Under the pieces are notes generated by a model. That model was not told the DNA's origin and did no database searches. It saw nothing but the letters and a program-made list of their open reading frames with translations. A program made the position numbers and the translations under genes. A stretch of DNA of 64,000 nt, from positions 62,001 to 126,000 of the forward strand of contig NW_025955044.1 of the NCBI RefSeq assembly GCF_022376445.1. The letters run 5' to 3'. Of this stretch, positions 23,305-33,544 are shown one piece after another; within the stretch, counting starts at the first letter, position 1; each line of letters opens with the position of its first letter. This DNA comes from Fomitopsis serialis (taxonomy: Eukaryota > Basidiomycota > Agaricomycetes > Polyporales > Fomitopsidaceae).

Positions 23305-23640
23305 CTTCAGCCCGAGGTATCTCAGCACGACGCCCGTCTTCTCGCCCTTCTTAATCGATCCCCTCTCGACGGCGCGGACGAAGTCATCCTCGCTGCCGAA
23401 GGCATGCGCCTTGCCTGTGAAACCTAGGCCTTCCGGGCGCGAGGCTACCGCGAAGGATACTACGATAGGTGGATCAGTGGACGTCCGTCATTTGGGGTGA
23501 CATAAATTGACTGACCACAAGTCACCAGTCTCCTTGATCGGATCCTCGAGTGGCCGGATCACGTCCTGGCTAGTCAGGTCCAGCTTACCGTGTTCGTGCA
23601 CCCAGCGCTGCCAGGTTCTCCGCTTATCGGGTGTATGGCT
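23305..23640 (-). pseudogene. Dihydroxy-acid dehydratase (Ilv3-like) internal fragment
   Basis: The minus strand reads HGKLDLTSQDVIRPLEDPIK, ETG, a likely intron ending in cctatcgtag, then SFAVASRPEGLGFTGKAHAF, GSEDDFVRAVERGSIKKGEK and TGVVLRYLG. The series ..DVIRPL.(D/N)PIK.TG..., GL.F.G.A..F..ED.F..A...G.IKKGEK..VVLRY.G is typical of the C-terminal half of dihydroxy-acid dehydratase, the mitochondrial [Fe-S] enzyme of valine/isoleucine synthesis. Right after RYLG the expected PKGGPGMPEM is absent and unrelated sequence follows, marking a breakpoint near 23310. Confidence 0.65.
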
Positions 23641-23644
23641 AGAG

Positions 23645-24080
23645 CTGCCCCAGAGCCTGTTAAAGCTGCGTAGCGCGCTTCAGCTGTGGGTAATCCCGGC
23701 ATGTGGCCTCGCGATTGTAATCATCCAGTCTCGTACGTCCATGAGGACGTGTACTGTGCACAACCCGCTGATGCATTTCCTAGCAGCTCTTTTAAGTTCG
23801 TGACCTCGCTATAGGGATTACCGAGTCAAACGGACGGCGGTCGTTGATCGAGAGACTGGCCTTCGACCTGACATACCCAGCACGATGGGTGAAGTGTGAA
23901 CGCGGTGGTTAACATCTGGTATGTCATGTTGTGTAGTACCTCGCCCCGAAATCGCGCTCAAGCTCAGTCTACTGCTCGTCACGCAGGGAAGGACGCATTT
24001 TCATGAGTATTCCATTCAAAGTCTACACATCCCCGCTCAGTGGGCCTTGTCCCGCCAGGCTCGCGACATGTCGAACCTGC
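23645..24080. other. Unassigned stretch
   Basis: No gene recognised. It may hold upstream remnants of the Ilv3-like piece (minus) or of the reductase that follows (plus). Confidence 0.3.
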
Positions 24081-24084
24081 CCAA

Positions 24085-24346
24085 TATATCCCTCGAAGGA
24101 GCACTCCTCCGCGACATCCTCGTTGGCTCGCGCACGCAGTACGTCCCACTTTCCGTCTCCCCCTCCGCGCCTCGCAGCTCACGCGTTCGTTGTATAGGTT
24201 CGAGGCGCTCGTATGGCTCTTCAACACGAGGGCTTCAAGCCCGTCGTGGACAAGGTGTACCCCTTCGAGGGGACGCGCGCGGAGTACGAGTATCTTGAGA
24301 ACCAGCAGCATGTCGGGAAGGTGTGCGTGCAGGTCGCGAGGGACTG
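24085..24346 (+). pseudogene. Medium-chain dehydrogenase/reductase C-terminal fragment
   Basis: The plus strand shows ISLEGALLRDILVGSRTQ, an intron (tacgtcc...gtatag), FEAL, then in a shifted frame RMALQHEGFKPVVDKVYPFE, GTRAEYEYLENQQHVGKVCV and QVARD followed by TGA (24344-24346). The ending PVVDKV(F/Y)PF...A.EYL....HVGKVV is the usual C-terminus of zinc-type alcohol dehydrogenase and quinone-oxidoreductase relatives. The catalytic and Rossmann parts are absent, and one frameshift separates FEAL from the rest. Confidence 0.7.
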
Positions 24347-24349
24347 AGC

Positions 24350-24783
24350 GGTGGCTGGGCGGATGCGGTGATCTACGCAGGGCATGGAGAAAACGGTGGC
24401 CAACGAGAGAGACGAACGGGAGCTTATGTCTTACACTATGCACCCGTATGTACGCTGTCGGAGAGAATGTGTACGCTGCGGCGAAACTTCACAATTCGTC
24501 CTCGATGCAGGCGGTCAATGAGTCGTAGTGGGCGAAGAGGCTTGTGCGACTCGCGAAGGCGGCGTATGCAAATGACAAGTGATCACGCCGCCTAGACAGC
24601 AAAATGCGAAACGAGCCTCAGTACGCTTGTCTCGTCGCGCAGATGTGCAGGGTGCAAAAAGCACACGAGGGGAGAGGTGTTCCTCTCTGAATTTTGAGCT
24701 GCCGCCGTTTGTGCGCGGCGGCTGCGCTGAACGATATGGCACTGAGAGCAGGTGAGACTGCGCTGCGCGCAGGCACATTCTAA
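24350..24783. other. Unassigned stretch
   Basis: Short ORFs only. A plus-strand frame carries VGENVYAAAKLHNSSSMQAV (about 24455-24515); the GENVYAA portion recurs at about 53490-53515. No family recognised. Confidence 0.3.
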
Positions 24784-25010
24784 GGGCTTATAGCGCTCGT
24801 GCGGTGCAGACCGGCGTCTGCGCCAGGCAGACGCCCGTCCTGCCAGTATATTGACCTAGTATATTTACTTGCACCGTGTGCCGGCTGCAAATTTGCATGG
24901 ACACTGATGGTATGTACACCGTTCGACCTAAGTACTTATCTGTGCTTAGAATATGACCCCCCAGTTGCAGGGCCCAATGCGCTGCGAGCCACATGCAGGT
25001 TGGGTAGGGT
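24784..25010 (+). repeat. Interspersed repeat, copy A
   Basis: A block starting near tagcgctcgtgcggtgcaga and passing through cctgccagtatattgacct, ttacttgcaccgtgtgccgg, atggtatgtacaccgttcga and ccccccagttgcagggccca to about gagccacatgc. Nearly the same sequence recurs at 28088-28345 in a rotated order. It contains a perfect 9-bp stem (ggcgtctgc / gcagacgcc, 24813-24821 and 24827-24835). Short length and position next to a Gypsy relic in copy B suggest a solo-LTR or satellite-like element. Confidence 0.75.
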
Positions 25011-25229
25011 GATTCCCAAATGCGGCAAGACCTGCGTACCGCGCGATCACTGAAGCTGAAGTTCCCCGACTTGAGCATTATTGGACGCAACCGCGGGCTC
25101 CGATTTGGGCTCTCGAACACGTCCACATCCCGTGGTCTGGCACGTCGCATCCGCCGTCCGCCTCCATCTCCCTCGGGCCAGCATAACCACTTGACGCTGA
25201 AGGCCCGCCGACATGTCGAGCAGGCTGCG

Positions 25230-26030
25230 AAGCTCGTTCGACGCGTTCGACTTTGGCGCGTCCCGTTCCCGCAGCGATCCCTTCCCACCTCCATCCCCAA
25301 GGTATTCGAGCAGGTCTGGCAGTCCACACCCGCAAACCACTAGAAGAATTGCATTGCGCTCTACAAGTTCCATCTCGCCGGCAGGGCCATCAAGTTCGTA
25401 GGAGGCTGCACAAGGTGCAGAGGAAAAAGGAGACAAGGAGGAAACAACCGCGTCCAGATTCGTCTCTCGCGTCCTTCGATTTCCCTCTCCGGATGGGTCG
25501 CGAAAGACAAGAACGTCCGCTACCGCGTCATACAGTGCATCGCGGAGACGATCGCCCACTTGGGCAAGATCGAATGCGTTCTCCCTCTGATTTCCTTCGT
25601 GTACGAGCATTGATGGCCAACCCCACGGCAAGTGAGGACCTCTACTCCTCACTTCGCTCCTCCCTCATGGAACGCGCGCGCGACAAAGAGTCCACCATCA
25701 GTAACCGAGCCATTGTCGCGCTCTCAAAACTCGCTGGCTCCGAGGATGTGATCAAACTCGAAGAGGGCGAGCAGACCATCATGGACATGCTCATTGACTG
25801 CCTCACCTACGATGCTGCTCCGTAAGTTGCTAGCTTACCCTCTTGCACCTCGTCTCTCATTCAACCATCCCAGCGACGTGCGTCGCTCAGCGCTGCTCAC
25901 CTTCCCCTTACCGCTCACCTTCCCCTTAACCCCCGCGACACTCCCGCCGATCTTGGCCCGCACGCGCGACACAGACCCCGTCGTCCGCAAGCTCGTCTAA
26001 ACGCGCATCCTCGAACCCCGCACGCTCACT
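25230..26030 (+). pseudogene. Condensin subunit Cnd3/Ycg1 fragment, copy 2
   Basis: Parallel to copy 1 but with its own lesions. The start codon and the first coding stretch are deleted (sequence jumps from the promoter-like gatcccttccc to IPKVFEQV). An in-frame TAG sits in the NHQKN motif. A second deletion removes the part between KFHL and IKFVGG. After that come TASRFVSRVL-type residues, RYRVIQCIAETIAHLG, a short intron, EDLYSSLRSSLMERARD, AIVALSKLAGSEDVIKLEEG, TIMDMLIDCLTYDAAP, an intron, DVRRSALL, a local duplication of the LTFPLPLTFPLTP kind, ILARTRDTDPVVRKLV, TAA, and LEPRTLTESGEIGL. It keeps the frame where copy 1 is shifted and runs farther 3'. Both are dead copies of an absent parent gene. 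Confidence 0.85.
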
Positions 26031-26034
26031 GAGT

Positions 26035-28085
26035 CTGGCGAGATCGGCCTGACGACTAGCGCAGAACTTGCTGCCCAGGCTCATGTAGCCTCCCATAGAC
26101 AACCTGAGCCAAATTTCAGCTCCTGCGCCAGTGGCTCCTACTTAGAGCCACGTCCGTCGCGGCCTGTCTCGGATCTGGAGGCCCCGCATCGTGGCGTGTC
26201 TTGTCCAATCATGTTGAGGATTATAGACGCGACTGAACGCCCTCGCTCCATCTCAAGTCCAAGTATGCTCAGTGCCGAAGCTCGACATCCGAGATTCTGG
26301 GGCCGTGCAGCGTGTCGATGACTCACAGACGGCTGGGGGGTACTCATACTTCTGTGTTTGGCTGCGTCTCAGCGAGCATTCCCACCGGCAGGGTGCGTAG
26401 GTCCGACGCCACGCGCTAACCTTCGCCTTCGCAGATGAGAACGTGTGGGTCTCGACACGGCGTCGGCGGACAACGAGAGGCAGCCACGCGGGCGAGCCGC
26501 GACGGACGGCAAGTCGAGTGCTCAGTGCACCGAGACTGTCCCTCCTCCATCCCTCCTCGGTTCGGTCCATGTCCTCGGTCCATGGGCCGCAGGTATCTGG
26601 GGGCCGCCCGAGCCACACAATGGTTCGCCCTCGCATAAGCGGGACCCTGAGGAGTATACGCGGCGCGCTCGCTCGAGCGCCGCGTTATAACTTGGCTCAC
26701 TATCACCACCTGCTCGCCGCCGGCGACAAATACTAGGTCTCGACTGATCCCTAAGCCGTCTACGCCGTGCATCGACCCTCTCTCACTCCCATTTCTACTC
26801 TACCAGTCGACAGGATCAACACAACACACGCAACAGCCATGTCCGGGGGCCGGGCTCCAGACCTCGCCCTCCTCCTCCTCCGCCCTTTGGCAAGTGCCTA
26901 CGCGCCGCGCAGAACTACGAGGATGCTCACCGACGGAACCTTCCTTCAGTCAACATGATCTGTGAATCTGCGGCCGCGCTACCCGGGTCAACCCTCTCGC
27001 TCAACTTACGTCCGACAACGAGCGACTCACCCACAGACGCGCTGGGACCTTCAAGGGGACACGACTACGGCGGGTCCACGCCGTCGCGTAACGCGGGAGA
27101 CATGCGCACATTGTACCATCTCATGGGCGAGTCCCGACCGCGACACCGTCAAAGAACCGCACATACCGACAGAGTCCGACGCACTCATAGAGCAGACTAA
27201 CGCGATCTTCACGTCCATCCTTCACACAGATATCACGCCGTCGTCATCCTTGTGTTCTTCCTCCCCTACACTGCCGGCCACAAACGCGCCTCTGCCGTCT
27301 ACGACTGTCTTGTTGCTACAACTCACATTTCCGTTCGAACCCGGTTACCCCGACCGGACGACCATATGGTTGTATAACTTCCCGCACTGACTACGTGTTA
27401 ATGCTATAGAGAATCGCAAAATACGTGCCCGATACCTATTGTTACGTCTGTAGATATTGCGCACATGTGTTTGTAGGCCTCACATAGGCCGGCATACCGC
27501 ACCGAGCGTAAGCGACAACCTGGAAGTGAGGGGAGTTTTGCCAACCGCGTAGAGAAACCGCCGGGCGGATTCCTAGTGACGGGTCACTGTCCTGCTGCAG
27601 TCTGCGGCCAGGGTTGTCATGAACGATCCGCCTTGGTGGCTGATGCATGCCTACTAGTAGCTGGTTTACTGTACATACCAATTACGAGTCACAAACAGAA
27701 AAACGACCGAATCAGCCAGTGCGAGCCCCTAGGCCTCGGGACACCGGAAGACTGAAGAAGTATGCTTGTGAGAGACTGGGCCAGACAGCCATGTACGACA
27801 GTACGAGTTCGGGAAGGGGGTAAGTAAGGCGAAGGCTGAGCAGCACCACAATGTGTCGAAGCTCTGATGCAGAGCCGAGCGATCCGGGCGGGTAGCCGCA
27901 GCCCTTGCTGGGCCGCAGGGTGGGCGCTTTGAGCCAATGAAGACAATTTTGTTGGTGAGGCGCTCGCTGCGTGAAAAGGGAGTGGAGCGTCGGAGAAACG
28001 AGAGCGGTACGAAGGCCGGTAGACTCTACTGGGCTTTCGAGAGCAGCGAGGAGGAGAGCGCGCGCAGAGAAAGCGATGCGCGCCT
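26035..28085. other. Unassigned 2 kb
   Basis: No domain recognised. The longest open stretch (26962-27390, plus, about 142 codons) is Ser/Thr/Arg-rich with no motif. Possible eroded 3' exons of condensin copy 2 lie in the first part. 27400-28085 shows only short ORFs. Confidence 0.3.
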
Positions 28086-28087
28086 AA

Positions 28088-28345
28088 ATCTCCGTGTCCT
28101 GCCAGTATAATTACCTAGTATATTTACTTGCACCGTGTGCCGGCTGCAAATGTGCATGGACACTGATGGTATGTACACCGTTCGACCTAAGTACTTATCT
28201 GTGCTTAGAATTTGACCCCCCAGTTGCAGGGCCCAACACACTGCTAGCCACATGCCAAAGGGAGGGCTTGTAGCGCTCGTGCGGTGCAGACCGGCGTCTG
28301 CGCCAGGCAGACGCCCGTCCTGCCAGTATATTGACCTAGTATATC
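28088..28345 (+). repeat. Interspersed repeat, copy B (rotated order)
   Basis: It begins with cctgccagtataattacct, runs through the same body as copy A (ttacttgcaccg... to ccacatgc), continues with agcgctcgtgcggtgcag... and ends with cctgccagtatattgacct. The two ends are therefore near-identical 26-bp direct repeats about 230 bp apart, and the order of the two halves is rotated relative to copy A, as expected of a tandem array or a circular or LTR-type intermediate. Confidence 0.75.
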
Positions 28346-28865
28346 ATAGAACAGGTTTCATGTGACATGCGAACGGCCAGGGGAAGCATGCTTGGTACGG
28401 CTGCCTTGGACCACCCGGTGAGTTCCTTGTCCGTCGGCTCGGAGATGTGAGCGGACGGCTTACTGAGGCGACATCGACTTCCTGCCTGCGACAAAGGTAC
28501 GAAGATGCGGATGTTAGATCCAGTGACAGCAGCCATGTTGGTGTATCTGAGCGACAACTGTGGGACGAAAACACCGTTCGACACATTCCGACGGTCCTCG
28601 CGTCGTCATCAGACAGCAGAACTGAGAGGAACAGAGATCTAGTGAGTCCAACGTGCTCCAGAGGTCAAATTTTAGCTGATTAGCGAGACGTGAGGACATG
28701 AAGTCAGCGAGAGAGACAGTATCCAGCAACGCACGTGCGGGGTGACCGTTCACGTCCACAACGACTACGATGGGCTCGGGAATCCGCCGCTTGAAGTCGT
28801 GCGGCGTGCCAGTGTTCCGTTGTATAGCAGCTATACGAGAAGAGGAACCCGCGTCAGACGGTAGG
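28346..28865 (-). mobile_element. Gypsy-type retroelement relic (protease region)
   Basis: The minus strand reads AAIQRNTGTPHDFKRRIPEP, IVVVVDVNGHPARALLDT, VSLADFMSSRLANQLK. An LLDTGS-type aspartic protease site (here LLDTVS, Gly replaced by Val) after a short spacer is typical of the Gag-Pol protease of basidiomycete Ty3/Gypsy elements. The following frame is broken and the relic ends exactly at repeat copy B. No reverse transcriptase or integrase is visible, so it is a short dead remnant. Confidence 0.7.
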
Positions 28866-28917
28866 GCACTGGCATACAGATCGATCCCGTAGAATGACTA
28901 TCTACTTATGTCCCGAG

Positions 28918-29035
28918 CTCGACCTGCACCCGTACCCGCCCCGGGAACTGACCCGTGCGAACGGGTACGGGTTATGAGCGGGTCACGGCAGGTCAGGGGC
29001 GGGTCCGCGGGCAGGTAAACGGGCAAGCGGGTGTG
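28918..29035 (+). repeat. ACCCG-rich imperfect repeat with 11-bp inverted pair
   Basis: Cytosine-rich words (acccgtacccg, 28928-28938) pair perfectly with cgggtacgggt (28962-28972), followed by G-rich words (gagcgggtcacgg, ggggcgggtccgcggg, aacgggcaagcgggt). This is a strand-switching simple repeat capable of a hairpin. It lies 5' of the Gypsy relic. Confidence 0.7.
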
Positions 29036-29064
29036 TCGAGCCTATCCGCTCCAGCTACGTGAAC

Positions 29065-29650
29065 AATGCACGCCGAACCACGCTGCTGCCCTCGTCACGC
29101 GTGGTGGTCTGCTAAGCCTTTGGTTTGACCGCCCACCACCGCTGCTGCGCGAGTGATGTCTGGCGTCCACATCAGCTTGCGCGGACCATCGTCCTGCGCG
29201 TCCAACTCACCTGAGCATGTCGCACGTTCGTATGCTTTGTCGCTGCCTCGACCTGTCCATGCGTGTCCAATGTTCAAATCCAGCCCGGTTTGAGAACCAC
29301 TCACCGTGCGAGAAACTGAGCTTGTTTGCCGAACGACACATCCAAATGGCAGTCTTGCGTAGAGTCATTGGCATTACACTTGCCTGGGCTGTGGTCGTCT
29401 GGATGCTGTCCGGATGGACGGCTATCACAGGGCGCGACACAATGTACGTCCCGCAGAGGGCTGAGGTGGAGGTATAGGCAGGTAAGACTGGGATTCAGTG
29501 ACGAGTGTCGGACCACACTGCTGCCCTCATCGCGCTTAGCTGCCTGGTCGATCTCTGACATGACTCGGAGGGCCGTCTGCAGCTGTTGCACAAGGTGTTC
29601 ACATCAGCTCGCAGCCCCCACTGTCTTCAGGCTGCGCATCTGACTCACCT
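29065..29650 (-). repeat. Diverged direct duplication (about 29065-29220 and 29505-29650)
   Basis: Both segments contain cgaaccacgctgctgccctc / cggaccacactgctgccctc followed by similarly ordered words to a shared tcacct end, in the same orientation. On the minus strand one copy encodes VQQLQTALRVMSEIDQAAKR followed by EGSS, and the other has a degraded equivalent. This is a decayed tandem gene-segment duplication of unknown family. Confidence 0.45.
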
Positions 29651-29894
29651 GTAAGTCTTACGCGTTCGAGAACGGGCGAATGGGCATGCAAGACCGAGCG
29701 AGCTGGGCGCGGTGAGAAGGGCGACGAGAGTAGGTGAGCAGCAAGAGCTAGAGAACAGGGAGGCAGGAACGAGGGGGCCGGTGCACGGGTCACAGACGCA
29801 GATCATGAAGAACAGTGAGCAGCACTGAGCTGAACCGCGCAAGTTGCGCTGACCAAGCCTTCCATAATTGGAAGGTCAAGCCAGGAATGGTACC

Positions 29895-29975
29895 TGAAGA
29901 GAGATGAAGTGAAGTGGAATGACGTGACGTGAAGCGGAGCGAAGTGGAATATTGGCATGAAGTGAAGTGAAACAA
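29895..29975 (+). repeat. Simple repeat, degenerate (GAAGT)n / (GTGAC)n
   Basis: Pentamer-like words gaagt, gaagtg, gacgt and gaagc follow one another for about 80 bp. They create Ser/Thr/His-rich shadow ORFs on the minus strand. No gene. Confidence 0.65.
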
Positions 29976-29979
29976 CACG

Positions 29980-30507
29980 ACTCCACGAGAGAGCGTAGGG
30001 CAGCGTATGTAGCGCTACGAGGAGAATCCTCGCGGAAATGTGACTTCCGGATGCTATGCGCTACGGCGCTGCGCGCCACATAGCTGTTGGGCCTGAGGTT
30101 CGTACTTTCTCGTACTTTCTGCTTGTAGAGTTGCTCCAATTCGCATTAGGAACAATCCTACTCAGATTTTCCCAACACTCGAAATTGACGAAGTTGGGTG
30201 ACGGGGATTTGGCCAGGTCACGTGTAGATACCCAGCATAGCAAGTCCCGCCCAAGGTAGCGTTGACTTAGTGGCCCGCACCATACATGTCCCAAGGCCAT
30301 GGAACGGCTTTCCTGGCCTGGGTTAATGGTCCGCAATTATCTTGGAAACTCGAAGCATATCGGAACCTTTCTGGTGAGAACGTGGTTCATATCGCTGTCG
30401 CAGGACAGGTGGAAGCTCACAGATACTCCTTTGGGCATCCAGAGCCTGGGCGCGTCACTTGACTCATTTCGCCCATAATAACTCAGTGTCAAGGCTTACG
30501 GCGACAG
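29980..30507. other. Unassigned stretch; possible promoter of the next gene
   Basis: No ORF with a motif. It precedes the plus-strand gene starting at 30508; no clear TATA box or known site. Confidence 0.3.
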
Positions 30508-32603
30508 ATGGTTCTATGGGCATTGCCCTGCGCGTTGCCTCCCAGCATGCATCCCACTCGAGGCACGCTTCGCTCCGAGTCCTATCGCCCTGGTCCTCCT
30601 CTCCTCCCGGACTCACTCACCCCGCGCAACAGCGAGTGGTCCGATAGTCATTACGACGATTCCGGCTACTTCTCACTCAAGCGTCCGTCATTGGATTCCG
30701 ACAACGGGGAAGAAGATTTGTTCAGCAACAGTAAGTGCACAATTCTACATCTGTTATATGACCTGACAAGTCACCTAGGGGCGAAGTCGCTGTCACCCAC
30801 AGTTGCCGACCATACCACAGAGGAGGAGCTAGACAGTGACGAGGACATCCCTCCTTTCTAGAGGGCTTCCAGCACGCTGGTCTGGTCTTCGGGGACTGGC
30901 TGAGTGACATCAATTTCCCGTACATTCAGGCCAAGCGAACGGTGAGTGGTCGGTTCACAGTTCCATGCACCGCTGTTCAAGTTGTCTGACCGCGATTATG
31001 TGCATACCAGGTTCCCAACTTTCCCCGCGATCTGTGGGAGGAGCTTGCAGAATTCTTGGGTGATAATCACCCAATATTGCGTGCAATCTCGTACGTTGTC
31101 ACGGCCATACTGATTTAATTGGTACTGACCCATGCTCGAACACGTTGGAACTTGAAGGTTTGAGTATGACACAGTCGATGCGGTTCTGACAATGACAGGC
31201 GCATCAGACCTTCACCAGGATGCCGTTCATGGAATGCAGACAGAGATCGATGTGGCGGCACAGCCTGCTCTGGTTTTGGGCTCACATCAGAATGTGGCAA
31301 ATGGAGGGCGAACACTTCTTGTCAACACAGAAGACGGTAAGATACGATTCAAAATACCCGACATGACAACATCATTACGCATCAACCCACCGCAAGATGG
31401 GTCAGGCTCTGACTCCGAGACCCTTGAGGACCTGGAGTCCACAAACGTGGATGCCATCGAGTTCGAGGCTAGTGTGTCTCAAACGAGGGATAATGTGTTC
31501 GCGAAGGTAGTAAGCTTATATCAGACATTTGAACCATGGGGCTCATACCGCACAGATTGTAGATGGGTGCACTACGCAGGGGCCAGATGGCCGGGTGTAC
31601 AAACACCTGACCTGGATTGTCATCAACATCGATGAGAGTGCGCGCACAGCGTCAGCCATTCCGAGCTTCAACACGATGGATCACAACATATCGGACTACA
31701 GGTCTATCCCCAGGCGAACAGACGAGCCACATATTCTCATCGGTGGGATTGCTCACGGGCTTGACATCCTGCTTGGCAAAATCTCTGCCGAGGTATACGT
31801 ATTCCGTGGGGCTCATGACCTTGACCTCCTCGCTGAGGGAGTGCGCAACCACTGGGGCCCGCAAGCTTACTTCGATGCCGGCCTTGGGGTGGTGAGTCAC
31901 AATCATCTTCATGTGTTTCTCGCGGCTGAAGTGACTCCAGCGGGTCCTTCCCCACTACAGCGGACACGATGGGATCATCCTACGCAATTTTCTGGCCAAG
32001 TGGGACGAAGCGATGGTAGCCCTTCGGAGGCTCGCCATCACCACTGGGACATATGCGGCACGCCGCTTCTACAACATGTCCCTCGCCGAGTGGAAGCAAA
32101 AGTGTCCCCACCTCGAATCCCTTCCCCCGGTTCGCAATCCGATGCCAGGCATCATCGAGAGCTTGCGTCAAGGGTCCTGGCTCACAGCGGACACTCGACG
32201 CAAGAATCAGCTGCGTGATGACCAGCCGCGGAGCATAGAGTTCCACAACGCAGACCCCGATAAGGCGTGGAAGTGGGCAGAGGAAGACATCGCAGCCAAG
32301 AAAAGGCGTAAGAGCAACAGTGGAGGCGGCTCGGCAGGACCCTCAGTCAGAGACAACGCAAAGAAGCGCCGTCTCGACATGTTGAGGTGTTCTCAACGCC
32401 CAGAAGTGCCTGCGCAGCCTGGCAAGGCGTCCTCGTCTGAGGACATCAAAGACTCGTTCGAGGAGAAGTCCGAGGCAGCGGACTTGGACTTCGAGGAGCC
32501 AGCCACCCAAGCGCCGTCCCTGGCAACGGCTAAGGCATTGGGAAAGAGACCCCAGAAGCCGATTCCGAAGGGAAGGACAAGGGCGAAAGGCACACAGGGC
32601 TAG
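30508..32603 (+). CDS. Hypothetical protein, about 578 aa, Lys/Arg-rich C-terminus
   Basis: Proposed exons: 30508-30730, 30862-30941, 31011-31090, 31158-31509, 31556-31914, 31961-32603, summing to 1737 nt (579 codons with stop). All joins keep frame. Two are debatable: intron 1 could instead end at 30778, which leads to a stop; and the fifth donor could be the better-looking gtgagt at 31892, which would put the last exon out of frame by one base. Features: acidic N-terminus, GLVFGDWLSDINFPY, LPRDLWEELAEFL-like, long middle with HGLDILLGKISAEVYVFRGA and GIILRNFLAKWDEAMVALRR, and a nuclear-localisation-like KKRRKSNSG / KKRRLDML tail. I do not recognise the family. Composition fits a nuclear protein. 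It is one of the few intact-looking genes here. Confidence 0.6.
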
Positions 32604-32820
32604 TCTGTGTCTGTTCTTTGTTTTTGTTGTTCCTACCTGCCGTTCTGTTCACCGTCCCTGGTCTCTACTGTCAGTACTGTCTTCAATAGCGTTACAACTA
32701 TCTATTTATCTATCCACGCTTCTATCACGCATCACACTCGGGTTGTACAATACAGTTGGTTTTTCAGTTGAATAAGAGATTTCATACGGAAGTCCTCCGC
32801 TGGGCATTCATTTGCGTTTT
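32604..32820. other. AT-rich 3' flank
   Basis: Pyrimidine-rich, low-ORF sequence following the stop at 32603, consistent with a 3' UTR and convergent gene end. No motif. Confidence 0.3.
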
Positions 32821-33420
32821 CCTTCCTCCGCGGCACGACCCGCGTCCGTATCGACCTGCTGCAGCAACTGCGTGCGATTCGGTGGAACGCCAACCTTCGT
32901 CTTCTTGACCTCCAAGAAAGCGACCTCGAAGTCCCATTGCGGCCACTTTCCGCGGGTCATTCTATCGTGCTGAAGCTCATAACGACCTTCTCATCCGTGT
33001 AGCTCCCTTCGTATTTCGTGTCGCGCTTCTTGAATTACGCCGGGAAGACGCTATGTTTGGGCTGCCGGTTGCCCTTCGCGCTGTATATTTGATTCAGCAG
33101 CCTGTCAGCTATCTTCGCCAGCGGCTCGTGACACTTCCTCTCACTCCGCTCCCGTATGTAACGACGCCAGGACGCCATGTCCAAGGAGGGCGGCGTCAAG
33201 CTTTTGCTAGGCTTGCCCGCAATGGTAAACTGTCTCGGCGGTACGTCCTCGCGTCCGAAGCTCTAGCCTACAGCCTGGATGAACTTCGCTGGGTCGAAGT
33301 TCCACACTATATTGTCACGGAAATGCTTCTTGACCCAGTCTTCGTGCCTCTGCCACTTGATATCATCTTCCCCCCTGCTGAGCACACTGTGCGCACTCGG
33401 CCGGGCAGGCGTCGGGTTAG
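32821..33420 (-). pseudogene. Decayed multicopy-type gene (possible fungal FunK1 kinase N-terminal region)
   Basis: One minus-strand frame reads DDIKWQRHEDWVKKHFRDNI, VWNFDPAKFIQAVG, stop, SFGREDVPPRQFTIAGKPSK, SLDMASWRRYIRERSERK, PLAKIADRLLNQIYSAKGNR, SVFPA, stop, FKKRDTKYEGSYTDEKVV, then after a stop and shift KWPQWDFEVAFLEVKKTK. Three stops in an otherwise continuous frame mark a pseudogene. The arrangement (a D-P-A-x-F segment, a disordered middle, then W..FEV.FLEVK) recalls the N-terminal half of basidiomycete FunK1 proteins, but I see no kinase motif, so the family is a guess. Confidence 0.4.
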
Positions 33421-33544
33421 GCATGCAGAGCACTGATCTTGGGTGTCAGCGTGCATCCGCCATGGCTTACTATGTGTGATCAACGTACCATTGTCTCGGA
33501 ATTCGCACGCAGGAGTCTTGTCGGGTGATGACCAGAGCAGTCAC

